Counted from the stretch's first letter, positions 12,842 to 25,616 are shown. The stretch: DNA of 64,000 nt from Ascaphus truei (GCA_036426205.1 CM071568.1:52101066-52165065); one strand, 5' to 3'. Translations and numbers: made by a program. The notes: a model not told the origin generated them from the sequence alone.

Positions 12842-13290
12842 GCTGTATCATTGAATTGTAAAGCAGATCATCTTGTCCCCTGCCTACATCTCCTCTGAAA
12901 CATGAATCGGTAGATAGAGTGAGACGAGTCAGCAAGAAGAAACCTGGGGTTGGGATAATTTGCACACACATCCCTGTCATTGTTCTGCCTGAAGAGACAG
13001 GGTTGGGTTCAAGGCCACATGTGCTCCTGTCATCATTCACATTTCTGCTCCAAGTGCAATACGGACTGTCAGCTCTCCATCTGTCTTTGCTTGGCAAACG
13101 CACGCGTCTAGCATCCTGCCTCCAGCTACACTGCCACAGCCAGTCTCCTGATGGCCCTGCTCTCCTTGTTGCACTCATTCCAGTGCAGGAGCCCACAAGC
13201 CCTCCTCAGCAAGCTCCCCTAGACAGCGAGGAGAAGGGAGCTCTCTATCTCTCTCTCTCCCTCTCTCTCTGTGATTTATGGTGCTCTAGG
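12842..13290 (+). promoter_or_regulatory. runx1t1: Probable runx1t1 5' leader upstream of the Met-Pro exon
   Basis: The sequence just before the start codon ends in a CT repeat and GTGATTTATGGTGCTCTAGG. The start ATG has A at -3, a good context. A four-codon upstream frame (ATG AAT CGG TAG) begins at 12902. The frame of the real start is open upstream as far as the TAA at 12859-12861, which is 143 codons with no in-frame ATG. Where transcription starts, and whether this is one exon, cannot be told from sequence. Confidence 0.45.
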
Positions 13291-13297
13291 ATGCCTG
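13291..13297 (+). CDS. runx1t1: runx1t1 first coding exon (MTG8b-type start): Met-Pro plus one base
   Basis: ATG CCT G is followed at 13298 by GTAAGT, a consensus splice donor. Joined to the exon at 56440 it gives [14 protein letters not shown]. The human MTG8b isoform starts MPDRTEKHSTMPDS, so the only change is His to Arg. This agreement across a 43 kb intron, with the split aspartate codon (G|AT) kept, is the evidence for such a short coding segment. Protein role: a nuclear co-repressor scaffold that links DNA-bound factors to NCoR/SMRT, SIN3 and histone deacetylases. The alternative MTG8a-type first exon (starting MISVKRN in human) was not found, though I could not search exhaustively. 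Confidence 0.85.
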
Positions 13298-13302
13298 GTA
13301 AG

Positions 13303-13792
13303 TCTGAAAGCTCTGCTCATTTTGAAGATATTTTCGCTGCTTTGTAATTTATGATCTCTTGATCTCTCCCATTCTGTGTAATCTGGATAGATATTTAATA
13401 TGGATGGTGTGCTCTGAAAAGCTAGGCTAATTGCAGATGATGTCAAACTACAAAAACCTATTATAAGCTTACACGGGAAATTACAATTTTAGAAAATGCA
13501 TTTTATATATATATATATATATATTGTGCTGTATTTTGACCAGCATATATTGAATTTACGTAAATTATTTAATGCTATGGCTGATTGTAGTTTGTCTCAC
13601 CAAATTATAATCCTTTTTTTTGTTTTTTTAATATACTATATTCCACCCTCTAAACCTTTTTTTTGTTGTGATTTTTTTTTTTTTTTTTTACCTCTGGATG
13701 AAAGGAAATACTACAATATCTGCAGAACTAGTTACACTACACACTGGGTCTGGAAATGATTTTACTTCATGTCAAATATGCAGAAGAAAATA
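13303..13792. other. Start of intron 1, low complexity
   Basis: Holds an AT repeat (about 13504-13526) and several long poly-T runs between about 13610 and 13690. Nothing coding. Confidence 0.5.
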
Positions 13793-14302
13793 TTAATCTT
13801 GGACCAGGATCGAGTCTCTAATATAAGACCTAGTGCCAGTGAAAACACATCTGGATTGCTTGAGAGGTCCATGGAAGGAGAATTGACTCGGTTTTCTGGG
13901 TTTTGATGTGTGAGGAATGGACAGGCCATGTAACCCTTTCACTGTCAGATAAATGCTTCGAATCAAGCAGAAAGAAGTGGAGGAGACAGAGAGAGGCAGG
14001 CAGGGGAGACAGATCCTGCTATTGGCTGATATTAGTGGGTTTTGTGGTAGGACAGACTGCTTTTTGGTCACAGACCCTGTGCACATCGCAGATGGTGTTT
14101 TGAAACAGGATCTGGCTGCCAGCTTGCTGTGGCCACATTTGTGTGAAGGTATTGCCAGTTGTTTCAAGAATGTTTTTCTTAGGGATGATCTGTGGTCACA
14201 GTGTGGAGCTGGCATGTTTCGTGATTGTTAAGGCTGCAGTTGTGACAAGAGAGAGGGGACTTTTGCTTGATTGAAGCCTGCAAGGATTTTGAGTGCTACA
14301 AG
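13793..14302 (+). other. Candidate alternative non-coding first exon of runx1t1
   Basis: Compositionally richer than the surrounding intron and ends in CTACAAG followed by GTGAGC at 14303, a strong donor-like site. The phase needed to join exon 2 meets a stop just before the junction, so if it is an exon it is untranslated. I do not recognise any protein in its open frames. Only its position 0.5 kb after exon 1 and the donor support it; it may be nothing. Confidence 0.2.
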
Positions 14303-15068
14303 GTGAGCTCATGCATTTGTGTACCTAATGACTACATCGGGTCAAAGGTCAATTAAATAGTGTAGCCCTTTGATTTGCTTAACCTTTTATAATAAGGTAC
14401 AAGCAGGGTTTTTTCAATTTCTTTTTTTTTTAAATTCTGCAATTTATTCCACTGTTTTGTTGCATTTGCATCTTATTTAAAAATTGTCAGAACTGTCAAT
14501 AGTATATAAATCAGCAAAGCTTAAGAAGCCCACACCTTCAACCGTATTAAACATATTCATAATTGAACTTTGCATTCATACTTATGACATTTGTGCATGT
14601 GTACCTCTATTATTATGTTTTTGAGCAGAAAGAACGTGTATTAGATGTCATTGCTATATCTAAAGGTAGCATCTAGTTTACTGTCTTTTTTTTTTGGACC
14701 ACTTGCAACACTGCCTTAATAAATAAGGACTAAACTAACAACAGTAATAAAAATAATTCTCATTTAATCTGTCAACAGTATTTATGCCATGTTCCTAGTT
14801 AAACAAGCTGTACTACTGTAGCCTTTCTCTATAAGTAGCAGCAAAGCACTAGTGTTTTCAAATGTTTGCTGTGAGTGCCAGGAAGGCTTGCACTTGGATA
14901 CAGAGAATGCATTAACAGCTGTGACTAGGAGCATGTGCCAGAATGGAGATACTTGAGCAGATCTGACACTTGGCTATTTTTGACACCCATCTGTACTTTT
15001 TTTACTCTACTGTAGGACGAACTGTCTCTCAATCTGTTCACAGCATATCTCAACCATTTCATACACAA

Positions 15069-15119
15069 AAATATATATATATATATATATAGATATATAT
15101 ATATATGATATATATATAT

Positions 15120-15150
<31 letters not shown>
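15069..15150. repeat. (AT)n microsatellite
   Basis: About 80 bases of almost pure alternating A and T with a few interruptions (AGAT, TGAT). Able to form a cruciform or hairpin. Confidence 0.9.
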
Positions 15151-15461
15151 TAACAAAAAATTTTTTTTGTAAAATGGTCAGTGTGTTACCCATATGTGCC
15201 ATACTTTATCCTTTTTTTTTAAAATTTTTTAATTAAAACAATATGTGCAGAATACGGAAATGATCGTGGCTTTAATATAGTTTGATGCAGTGTGTGTTTT
15301 TCTTGTCTAGGATGAAATGGAGTGGTATATATGTATGCATATATAACCTTAAATAAAATTAAATGGTTAAGTCAATCATACTTTACAGGCCGAGCTCTGG
15401 GAAATATGCAACGTGCAAATACTGCCACATGCAAGTATACAAATATGCAACATGCAAATAT

Positions 15462-15482
15462 ACACACACACACACACGCGCG

Positions 15483-15517
<35 letters not shown>
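15462..15517. repeat. (CA)n microsatellite with a CG-containing core
   Basis: CA repeats interrupted by CGCGCGCACGCA in the middle. Alternating purine-pyrimidine sequence of this kind can adopt Z-DNA. Confidence 0.9.
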
Positions 15518-15521
<4 letters not shown>

Positions 15522-18500
15522 TGTTTTTGTTAATATGTAATAGGTATATATATATATAGGTATATACCTATATATTGTTTTTGTTAATATGTAATTTCTC
15601 TTCCGTTTTTTTGGCAATGCAGAGTAATTGAATGCATGCCCTACCCTGCCAGTATGTTCAAATGTGATAGGAACAGAATTTATGTTGTAAACTTCAATAA
15701 GTGTAATAATTAGTGATGCTAAAACATATGTTATATGTTAGCATGATCAATTTACCACACATTCATCAAAGTTATATAATGGACTTGAGCATCCAAGAGG
15801 AATCGTTTTCACATACCAAAGTCTTGCAAAGTATTATGAACTCGTCTCTCTCTGTTTACTTGTTATGTGAGGGGGCGAGGGCTCTATCATTAAAGGCATT
15901 GCAAGCCCCTCTGTTACTGAATGGGTCACTGCATTATTCCCCTTCTTCAGTCTCTGTGATTGTTCAGTAAGATCGTTTTGGGGATTGTATTTAGAAAATG
16001 AAATTCTTGCTTAAACAAGGAGCTTCTCAATACAATTCGGATGTATCGGTTACTATTCAAGGAGGCTGAAAATAAGTAACAAATAAAGCAATCAGACCAA
16101 AGCTTATATGGTAATAGTCCAAAATAGTGTAACAAGTGTTGCTGCTGTCAGTGCCAAAAGATTAATGTGTGCTCACATCTAGCTAACTGCACTATCTAGT
16201 ATCAAACAGTGCAGAGTAAAAATAAATACAAATAAGATACAGAGCAATACATATATTTAAAATAGCAACACTGCTTTCATTTATTGAATCCTCCTCCAGC
16301 ATTAAATGAATTTACATGCTCAAGCACTACATTAAAACCATGGAAGGTCTTGAAAAACAAGACTACTTAATGTTATTTTAGATTATCTAGATGTGTTTTG
16401 AGAAATGTAAATGACAGACATTGAATTCATCGTATGCATTAATTAAACACACATCATTATAAATGTGTGGCGCAGTTCAATTTAATAAACACAGAAAATA
16501 TGCAACAAACCTCTCCCCCCCAAAATATACAACAACAAAACAGACATGACAAAGACAACCCCTTTTGTGGCCATGCAGAACACAAACAGGGTATTGATTC
16601 CTGAAAGTCTGGGAAGTAGCCCTGTCTCCTTCCTGTTATGGCCTAGGTTACTGGGGGAGTGTACTTACAAATCTGAACTTCATTTTTGATCAAGTAGACC
16701 ACATTGGGATTCATGATGTTTTCCTTCCCAAATTATATACAATTAAAAATAAAGACACATAGATGATATTGTATGTCATTTACTGGTGAGCGGCGTGTAA
16801 TGGATGGCATTGAAATACACTGCACATCCTTCAGCAATATAATGATTACATTGTGACTTCAGTGTTGTTACTTTGTAAACAAAATATGACTTTTGAGTGT
16901 CGGTTCTATTACCAGTGTCTGGTTTAAATATATTTTTGGTTACTCAATCACACAAGGAAGCAAAAAGTTATATAGCGTCCTTGTGGATCTGAAGTATATA
17001 TACGACGCTCATTTACAGCTGTATGTCTAGTGACGTCAAATCGAAAAATCTCACAGTTTATGGTTCAGATCCTGCTTTCATCGGCAAAAATATAATCTAG
17101 GGCAAAATGCCACATGTTATGGAGCAGGTACATACGTTTACTACTGTAAATAAAGTCATCCCTATTCAAAACAAATCAAATATAAACGTGGCACAGAATG
17201 ATTGGGAATTCTAAGCTTGTAAAAGATTGACAACTTTACATGCTAAAGGATGTCTGTCTGTTGTAATTGTAACAGACTTGCACTAATTAGCATATAGACC
17301 TTGATAAATGCACCTCAGTGAGTTTTAAAATAAATAGTATTTTTAATATTTCAACCTATAATTACGCACGAATACGAAAAACGTCGGATCTATCACATTG
17401 GTACACGTGATGGCAATGTTAACTTAAAGTGTAGCGCTTCCTAGATTATAGATGTTCAGATCACAATTCAAAGTTCACTTTTGATTGTCTGAGTTAATTT
17501 CAACCAAAGTACCTCAAAGGAAATATATTTTAATAACCATCATCAAACATTAGGAAATTGATGGTCCAAATAACCTTTGCAACAATCTCATTTCAGTTCC
17601 AATGGTTTCTAGCATGTAAAGTGTTGCTAGTTTAACCATTTAGGAGTTCCATGTTGCCATAAAGCAGTGCTGCTGTGCTGGATTTGCATCCCAGATTATT
17701 ATCCAGAAACTCGGTAATAACGACATATTTTATTAAAAACATTGGAAGTGGTATGTCATCTGTGTACTACCCGCTGATAGGGAAAGAGAAATTAGGAGGG
17801 GCTGTTGATTTAATTGACTACAGTATGATACATACGATACATTGTTGAGTAATGTTTATTCTCCAAGCCTCATATAAAAACAGTACGGGTCTAACAGCTT
17901 TGGTTTAGCAATATCAAGAAACAGATGTTGGCCTACAAAACACTTCTCTATTGCCTGTGGCTTAATTTGAGACTGTTTCCATAAAAGGACAGTCAGTTAT
18001 CAGTCAACATGGGCCAGCAATAATAATCTTCCTTTAGAAGATGTCCTGGCATTGGGTCAGACCACCCTTTCTATGCTCCTGCTCTCCAGATGTGGTTGGA
18101 ACTGTTCCTTTTTTTTAAGTTCATGTTTCAAAAATGGATTTGTTTGTAGAATCTGGTTTTACTTAAGGCATCTCGATCATGGAGCGCATTTCATAAATTA
18201 CCCACATATTTTTCTTAGCAGAGAACTTAACTGGCTGTAATTTTTAACACATGGCTACATCATGTGAGATTTTCAAAACACTTGCACATAAGTTTAAGAT
18301 GGTCCCAGCAGAAATGATCCATCATCCCACGGCCAAGCCCTTTATTTTAATAGTATATCTGCATTTTCCATTTAGTTGAGCAATATATCATATAGCTTAT
18401 GTTCTGGTGTATTAAAACAGTGCATTGCTTATTGTAAACCGTAAATTTCTTTATTGTCTGCTGAAACTTGATTTGGTTTTTATGACCACTATGTTCAAGG

Positions 18501-18789
18501 CTCTGTTTCTGTTTTCAGCATTAGTACTTGCAAGTGATGATTTGCTTAAAAAGTACAGAAACAAAATCACCAGCTTTAGTGGTAATTGAATGTTTGGGTA
18601 ATTCTCTTTTCTAAATGCATGCATCCAAGTGCTGTAGCAAAGTATAGTTCTCATTGCAACCAATATATTGACTCGTTGCTTCTTTAATGCTGCCAATATT
18701 GGAGGGGCTTTCACCACATTGATGAAAAATAACTTGTATTTATAGAGCTTCTTTCTATTCCGAAGGGCATTACAATTATACATCAGACA

Positions 18790-19041
18790 CATAATAATAA
18801 TAATAATAATAATAGCATGTTCTTGTATAGCGCTGATAGTTTTACGTAGCGCTTTACAGAGACATTTTACAGGCACAGGTCCCTGCCCTGTGGAGCTTAC
18901 AATCTAGGCTTTTGGTGCCTGAGGCACAGGGAGATAAAATGACTTGCCCAAGGTCACAAGGAGTCAACACCGGGAATTGAACCTGCTTCAAACTCTCAGT
19001 GCCAGTCAGTGTCTTTACTCACTGAGCCACTCCCTCTGCTT
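18790..19041 (-). mobile_element. tRNA-derived SINE with an L2-like tail
   Basis: Read on the minus strand, the element starts with a tRNA-like head: an A-box-like GTGGCTCAGTGAG near 19029 and a B-box-like GGTTCAATTCC near 18980. Next comes CCTTGTGACCTTGGGCAAGTC, a MIR/CORE-SINE type block (given here slightly trimmed in meaning, not a full consensus). It then shares AGATTGTAAGCTCC and CAGGGACC with the 3' part of the L2 LINEs at 50830 and 54200, ends in GCGCTATACAAGAACATGC, and has an ATT repeat tail (18791-18813). The shared tail suggests it borrowed the L2 reverse transcriptase. An open frame over it on the minus strand is an artefact. Confidence 0.75.
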
Positions 19042-21030
19042 TCATTGCATTACCACTAGCATAGAATACTGAGAGCACATTCTTTTTTGCTGCACTTTAA
19101 TCTGCATAAGAGCTGTAAAATGATAAAGGAATAAATGTTGTTATCTTTACTCGATTACAATATGGTAAAGGGAAGGATGAAGAAAGATGAAGCGACTTAC
19201 CCATGCTCTACGTATAGGTGAACTGCATGGTCTGAGCTCACAACATCCCCTGACTTTACTTCATGCAAATGCTTCCATAGGTAGTTCAAACATTTTCAGG
19301 AATATTTAAAAAATGTTGCGTTTTCATGACATTTTGGTGAATGTGCAAATCACTTGCCAGTTTTTTTCCAGAATTTAGCCAAAATACCAATATATAAAGC
19401 AAATTGACGTAATCCATGGTGCAATGTTTTTCCACTACATTTTTTCACCACTTCTCTCCAAAAAAGGCCACATTGCGTAAGGTTCACAAACTTCATTTTG
19501 GACAAATCTACATTATTCTTCATGGTATTAATTAGGGTTTAGCCTTCACATTAAGTGAACTAACCACTTTAATAAATGAACTGTGCACCAGTTTTAAGGA
19601 GAAAGAATCTAATTAAAATGTAGCAGATCAATTTATATTTTTATATTTAATTTGTTTAGCCACACCATTGAAAATATGGTCCGAGCTGCATACTGTATAT
19701 CTGAAGTTCCCCTCCATTTATCATACATTGCAGATCAATTCCGTTAACTTACTGCAGAACATGTTTTTCATAAAGATGGTGAACTGATTATTTAGCTATC
19801 TGATATGCCGTTTCACTGCTGATATATACTTAGTTTAAGTATCATCATTCCTTATGAAACGCACTTGTTTAGTTACATGCAATTCAAAATAATTTCACAT
19901 TTATAGGAATACTGTGTAATCAATTTAACATGGTGTGAATACTATCAAAATATTAGCTAAAATAAAGTGGCCTACGAGTAAATATAGGGAGCAATGAATG
20001 TATGTTTGTAAATTTGGTGTGCAGTCTTAGACTAAGAGATTATGATACAAAAGGTTTGAAAAAATAATTTCAACAAGCAATTGTTAATGGACATGCTTTA
20101 AACTTAAACGAAGAAAGCATAGTTTGTTGCCAATGTGACTGTGATTACATGACTAAATCATGAGCCACAGAGAAAAGTCAACAGCAGAAGGTATTTTCTG
20201 TTATGTACTCTTTATATGTGGTGTATTATTTTCCTCTTTCTTTGGATGAATGTAACACAAAGAATAAAATTGAAGCCCAAAGACTGAATTTGACAGTTCC
20301 AGGGTCTTATTTCAAACGTTTCTGTGACATTGGCAACCCCGCAGAAAACTATGGACTGTTTCACAATTAATTGTATAATAAATATGAAGAATTGAAAGAA
20401 AATGCGATTTGTACCAACCCCTACTGCAAAAAAGCAAATAAATGGGCCGGCATGTTAAGTATTATTCAATAATGTATATTTCTATCGCTTTGGAAGAGAT
20501 CCATGGATATTTGTGCAGGGATTTTATTCTATAATGCCTCTTATATTTTGTATCTAATTTAGTTGTCTTCATCTAATGTTTTTATGTATATATTACAAGA
20601 TCTAGAAGGCCAAATGTTTAGAATAATTTCAAATATTAAGTGGCCTAAGAGTCAGACACAACAGCATACTATTACTTAGTAGTGTGCCTATACAGCTATG
20701 ATAAATATACCTATATAAATATAATGTCAACCGATTTAGCTCTAAAATGAGTGAGATTCTTTGGTTCTGAACAACAACCTTACATCTTATTCATACCATT
20801 TTGTCTTCAAAGAGTGAGGCACCACTGAAGTTTATAGGACCACTGATGATGACAATGAGTGGCACAGCCTTCCAGGCAGTTAGACACAAATGCCTTACAT
20901 GTGAGTGTCTTTTTTTTTTATATATTGCATTTTTTGTTTATACATAAGTAAATCATATAGATGTCTCTACAGTATATCCATGTACTTGTACTATTCAAAT
21001 CGGGTTGAATTGCCATTGAATCTGCCAGGA
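19042..21030. other. Intron 1 DNA
   Basis: AT-rich, no exon recognised. Sequences on both sides of the SINE (about 18725-18780 and 19160-19260) weakly resemble parts of the same SINE type and may be an older copy that the younger one entered, but this is uncertain. Confidence 0.4.
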
Positions 21031-21216
21031 CTGGGGATTCCAACTCCAGTCCTCAATAACCCCCAACAGGTCAGGTTTTAAGGATATTCCTGCCTCAGCA
21101 CAGGTGGCTCAATCAAAAATGACTTAGCCACTGATTGAGTTACCTGTGCTCAAGCAGAGCTGTTCTTAAAACCTGACATGTTGGGGGTTCTTGAGGAATG
21201 GAGTTGGGAACCCCTG
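21031..21216. mobile_element. hAT-like palindromic MITE, older copy
   Basis: The left end CTGGGGATTCCAACTCC matches the reverse complement of the right end, CAGGGGTTCCCAACTCC. The two halves pair through CAGGTCAGGTTTTAAGGATA-like arms. Candidate 8 bp target duplications TGCCAGGA (21023-21030) and TGCAAGAA (21217-21224) agree at 6 of 8 positions. It is the same family as 32903-33072 and more diverged. No coding capacity. Confidence 0.7.
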
Positions 21217-21394
21217 TGCAAGAATATCCTAAAATAAATGTGCATTCTAAAGCCTTGAATATTAATACGTTCCCAAAAACTGGCTATAGCAGGAACATAA
21301 TGCTGCAAAATATTTGTTCTGACTGTTTCTTTTTTTTCCCATGATCATTGTGATTATTATTATTATACCAGTTGGAAAGGTAGAAAAGATGTGC

Positions 21395-22245
21395 TAGTAA
21401 CGCTAAACCACCCTAACTCCTGTTACTAGTTTCAAATACTTGGGCATATGGTTTGACTCCCATTTAACATTCGGGTTGCACATTGATACCGTGACATCCA
21501 AAACCTATGCCAAACTAGGTGTACTTTACAGGAACAAATCCTCCCTAAGTCTGCTAGTCAGAAAGCTTATCACACAGCAGATGCTAATGCCAATTATCGA
21601 CTATGGGAACATAGTATTCGGCTCGCCACTCCAAACCCACCTTAGCAAACTTGATACCCTCTACAATTCAATATGCCGTTTTGTTCTCCAATGCAACTAC
21701 AACACATCACTGTGAAATGCTCAAAGAACTAGATTGGTCATCACTTGAGTCTAGGTGCAAAGTTCATCTTTCCTGTCTTGTCTTCAAATACTTTCTGGGC
21801 AAGCTACCCATCTATATGAACGAGCTCCTCACCCCTACCACATGCAGCACTTATCATCTGAGATCTGACTCCAAAAGACTGTTCATGGTCCCAAGGTACA
21901 ACAAAGTATCCAGCCGCTCCTCCTCCTCTTACCGTGCACCCCAAAACTGGAACAACCTACCAGAGACTCTCACAGTCACCACCAGTCTAAGTTCTTTCAA
22001 AACTAAAGCTGTCTCACATTTTAATCTGGTCTGTAACTGTTACATACGTCTATAATATATATTATCTCTAACTGTGCATGCAATGTCTTGTATATAATGC
22101 ATACCCTGTTCACTTATGTAACTGTATTTGTAACTATGTATTATTTGTCATCTTAACTCTATGCCCAGGACATACTTGAAAACGAGAGGTAACTCTCAAA
22201 GTATTACTTCCTGGTAAAATATTTTATAAATAAATAAACAAACAG
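21395..22245 (+). mobile_element. 5'-truncated CR1/L2-like LINE, C-terminal part of ORF2
   Basis: Begins at ACCACCCTAACTCC and runs to a (AAAT)n-type tail. It is closely similar to 37070-38385 except that it lacks the MITE there. Translation gives YLGIWFDSHLTF and LITQQMLMPIIDYG, the region after the reverse transcriptase fingers and palm. A single frameshift near 21700 separates the two open parts, so this is a dead copy. The 3' end contains GGACATACTTGAAAACGAG, also present at 38317 and in reverse at 61797. Confidence 0.85.
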
Positions 22246-23422
22246 GAGTCTTTACCCCAGATATTAAGGTGGACATTAATTGTTTATTTTCAAACCACGA
22301 TGCCCATGTTTGTTTCCTCTTTCATTCACTTGGATAATATTTATTGAATAAAAGACATCTGAGATCTGCATCTCTATTGACTTTTTCTGCAGTCTGCCAA
22401 CTACATCTGAATATGTTTCCAAACCCTGCTGGCATCCATGGAATAAGCTGAGATGATTGTTTGCCAACCAGATGTTTAAGGAATCACAACAAATGCATCT
22501 CATGAGAACACCCTTGAGACAGAGAAGCATTTATTTCAAATCAGGAATTACTATGCAGGAATTAACACCTTATATCCAAATAAACTACCCAATGTCTTCC
22601 CCTTTTCATAGTAGTGGGGCACCCAATGTATTTCAGAGGGACATTCAAGGAGCTAAAAAGTTGAACAATATAACTATGTTCATTTGTAAACTTATATGGG
22701 GTTTGGCAGTGTTTCATTGGCTGACTATGTTGTCTTTTATCTGATGTTCTGTACTTCTGCTTTGCCTCAAACTGGATGAATAAAAAGCCTTTCAACATGA
22801 CAAGTAGGGACACTTAAACATTTGGTCAGTATTAAATCTATCTTATTCCTGCTAAATCTTGTTTTGTACAAACTTTTCAAGCATTTTCTTCTTTGGATAT
22901 AGGTACTTAAGTCGACATCTTTATTTACAATAGATCAAAAATATTGTTGCAACATATGTCCAGCATTATGAATGGCTGAGTCATAGGGTTTCAATTTTAT
23001 TGAGTGTCTTGGTGTCATTCATTCCACAGTGGAACATTCAGAGCAGAATCCAAGCATAGAAAATCAGCAAATTCAGAATAACGGAAAATAATCTTAAGCG
23101 CCCTTTTTCATACCTGCAGCACCTCCTGGATATGTTTGAATCTAGTGATATATTGTTTAATTTCAGCAGAACAGAGTTACTTCAGGTTGCCAGTAATGAC
23201 CTCCAAACTCTATTTCATTTTTTGGTTAAGGAAAAAAATATCTTAAGTTATCTAAATGGCTCATATGTAAATGCAGTGAGAATACCACAGGTATTTACAA
23301 ACAAAGTCTTGTATCGGTGTATGCCTGTATTTACCTTTGCATAGAGATCAGATAACTATTAAATAGAATGTGGGAAATCCCAGACGCATTATATACTATA
23401 GGAAATCATTAAAATATCCAAC

Positions 23423-23476
<54 letters not shown>

Positions 23477-25262
23477 AGTATAAGTTGCAAAATGTGTATC
23501 TGATTCACCCAGTACACCACTTGAATGATTGTCTTCATGTTGATCTTTTTATGTTTTGCTTTCTGACCTTTCAATGACAGGCAAAGAGATGATTTTATTA
23601 TGGCGATACAAATCATGCTGCTCTCAAAAGTTAATCATAACCACTTCTTATTTGAAGAGCAGCACCAGACTTCTTAGCGTGGATGTAGTAGGTTTACCTG
23701 AAGGTTCTATTCAACAGTAGCAAAAATAGATTATCTCAATGGCGAGATTCATGTATAAATTGATATTTTGTACTTCGAAATGCACATTTTAGCAGAATTG
23801 TTTGTGATAAAGACATAACGTAACTGAGTCTAGATCAGCCGTTTTAAAGTAGTATCAAGTTTGTTCCCAAATTGTTTTTCCATTGCTTACAGATGGACAT
23901 CCAAACAGAAATTAAATGCCATATTCAGACTGAATCTATAGCCCATAGTTTTAGATCATTTTTTTGGACCAGAGAGTAGACAAGTAGGGATGGAGGGCCA
24001 GGAGTGGTACTCTATGTCAGAATATGACTGTGACTAGCACTGAGTGCTTAAGTATAACTATATACTACAATTCACATACATTCTAACAAATAGCATATGT
24101 TGGTATCAGTAATGTTATATATAAATTGAGTTTTGATTGAAATAGATGTTTTGTGTTACTAATATAAATGGATGATTTTAACATCATTATCTGTTACACA
24201 GTGTGGTGATGGTGGTTGTTAAATAAATAAATCATATAAATAAATCATCTTTCATGTGACTTTACTTCTATTTTACTTGCATTAAATTACAACAGTGATA
24301 TCAAATGTTAATTTTTAGAGCAGACCATGACATTTCTTATCTTCCATGAAATCTATTACCTTCTTTCACCCTAAGCAATAACATATGTTTTCCAAGTCAC
24401 AATGTCTTTTGTTAAACTTGCATTCTCTGTATAAAATGAACCAGTGAATACTATATCTAGAGATACTAGTTCTGCAACTTGTTGTTTCAAAGGTTGCTCA
24501 TTCATTGTATCAGAAGCTTTTATTGCTTGGGATATGAGCAGACAAAATCTATCTTTGTACCATGTTCGTACTGGTAGGATCTGTCAAATAACAACTCAGG
24601 TTTTGTCCATTGATAAAAAAAGCAACAATATTTACTTAAAAAAACATTCAGATTATTTGCAGGATTATGGTATAATGAATCTGCCCGACCTACCTAGCCC
24701 CATAGAATTGTATTTTTACATTTTAGATTTATGTGTTGACATGAGTGGGCCAAAATTTTCATGATGACAACAAGCAAGTTTGTCTTTTAGGATTTTCTCA
24801 TCAGATATCCTGGTTCTGTGAACAATATAAGCACACAAAAGAGTGTTTGTGTCCGATTAACCACTGACAGGATGTTATTTGGAGAAATCAGATTAGTAGT
24901 GTAGGCAAAGGTCTAAGAAATCAAATAGAGTGTACTCAATTTCCAGTTTCCAAATATGTCCATTTGTGGGTCGATTTTTTTACTCACTTTTCATTTACAC
25001 AGTTGATTTACTTTACCAATACACTCTTATTAACTGTTTTTACAAAGTATAGACCTGCATGTGAACACATTACTTAATGAGCGGATACATCTCTATATCA
25101 TAAACCACACATATAAATACTTCTATTAGTTGGCCTTCTGAACTTAACATGCTTCTAGCTCTAATAAAATATTCAATGCAAGAAGAGATACTATGGACAT
25201 TGTATATATATTGGTAAAGAATAAATACGCTAGTAACATTTTATGTATTGTGTAGGGTATTG
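22246..25262. other. Intron 1 DNA
   Basis: AT-rich. Contains an AT repeat at about 23430-23474. No exon, RNA gene or further transposon recognised. Confidence 0.45.
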
Positions 25263-25608
25263 CAGCGGTGCGCAAACTGGGGGGCGTGACCCCCAGGGGG
25301 GATCGAGACAGCCTGCGTGGGGGGGGGGTGGTCGCGCGCTGGCCAGAGGCCCCGCGCGCTTCCCGAAGGCACTTAAATTAAGTGCCAGGGGCGCTGCAGG
25401 GCCTCTGTAAACCTTTACTTAACTTGGCCCCACACGCATCGCCATGGCAACGCGACGTCAAATGACGCCACGAGGTCATGTGACTTCACGGTGCTATGGC
25501 AATGTGACGTCATGACGCCGGAGCCGAGATAAGCGGGGGTGAGGGGGGGAGCGGGAGAGAGGTTACCGCCAGCAGTGGGGCGCAGGGAAAAAAGTTTGCG
25601 CCCCCCTG
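25263..25608. mobile_element. hAT-like MITE, GC-rich, 346 bp
   Basis: The terminal inverted repeats are CAGCGGTGCGCAAACT (left) and CAGGGGGGCGCAAACT (right, other strand), 14 of 16 identical. They are bordered by an 8 bp target duplication, GGGTATTG (25255-25262) and GGGTAATG (25609-25616), 7 of 8 identical. CAG ends with an 8 bp duplication are the hAT signature. The interior is GC- and CpG-rich, including an AFCT-free palindromic block around the GACGTC sites, with no transposase. Confidence 0.9.
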
Positions 25609-25616
25609 GGGTAATG

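Larger units (their letters stand above)
14303..18789. other. Intron 1 DNA with microsatellites
   Basis: No recognisable exon. Besides the AT and CA repeats listed separately, ATATTGTTTTTGTTAATATG occurs twice, at about 15518 and 15572, separated by a short AT-rich palindrome, which is a local direct duplication. The remainder is AT-rich single-copy sequence. Confidence 0.45.

Noticed and set aside
12753..13196. 147-codon minus-strand frame opposite the leader
   Set aside because: No similarity to a known protein and it overlaps the poly-A run; the + strand has the supported exon.
18451..18876. 141-codon minus-strand frame
   Set aside because: It runs through the ATT repeat tail of the SINE (poly-Ile) and unrelated intron sequence.
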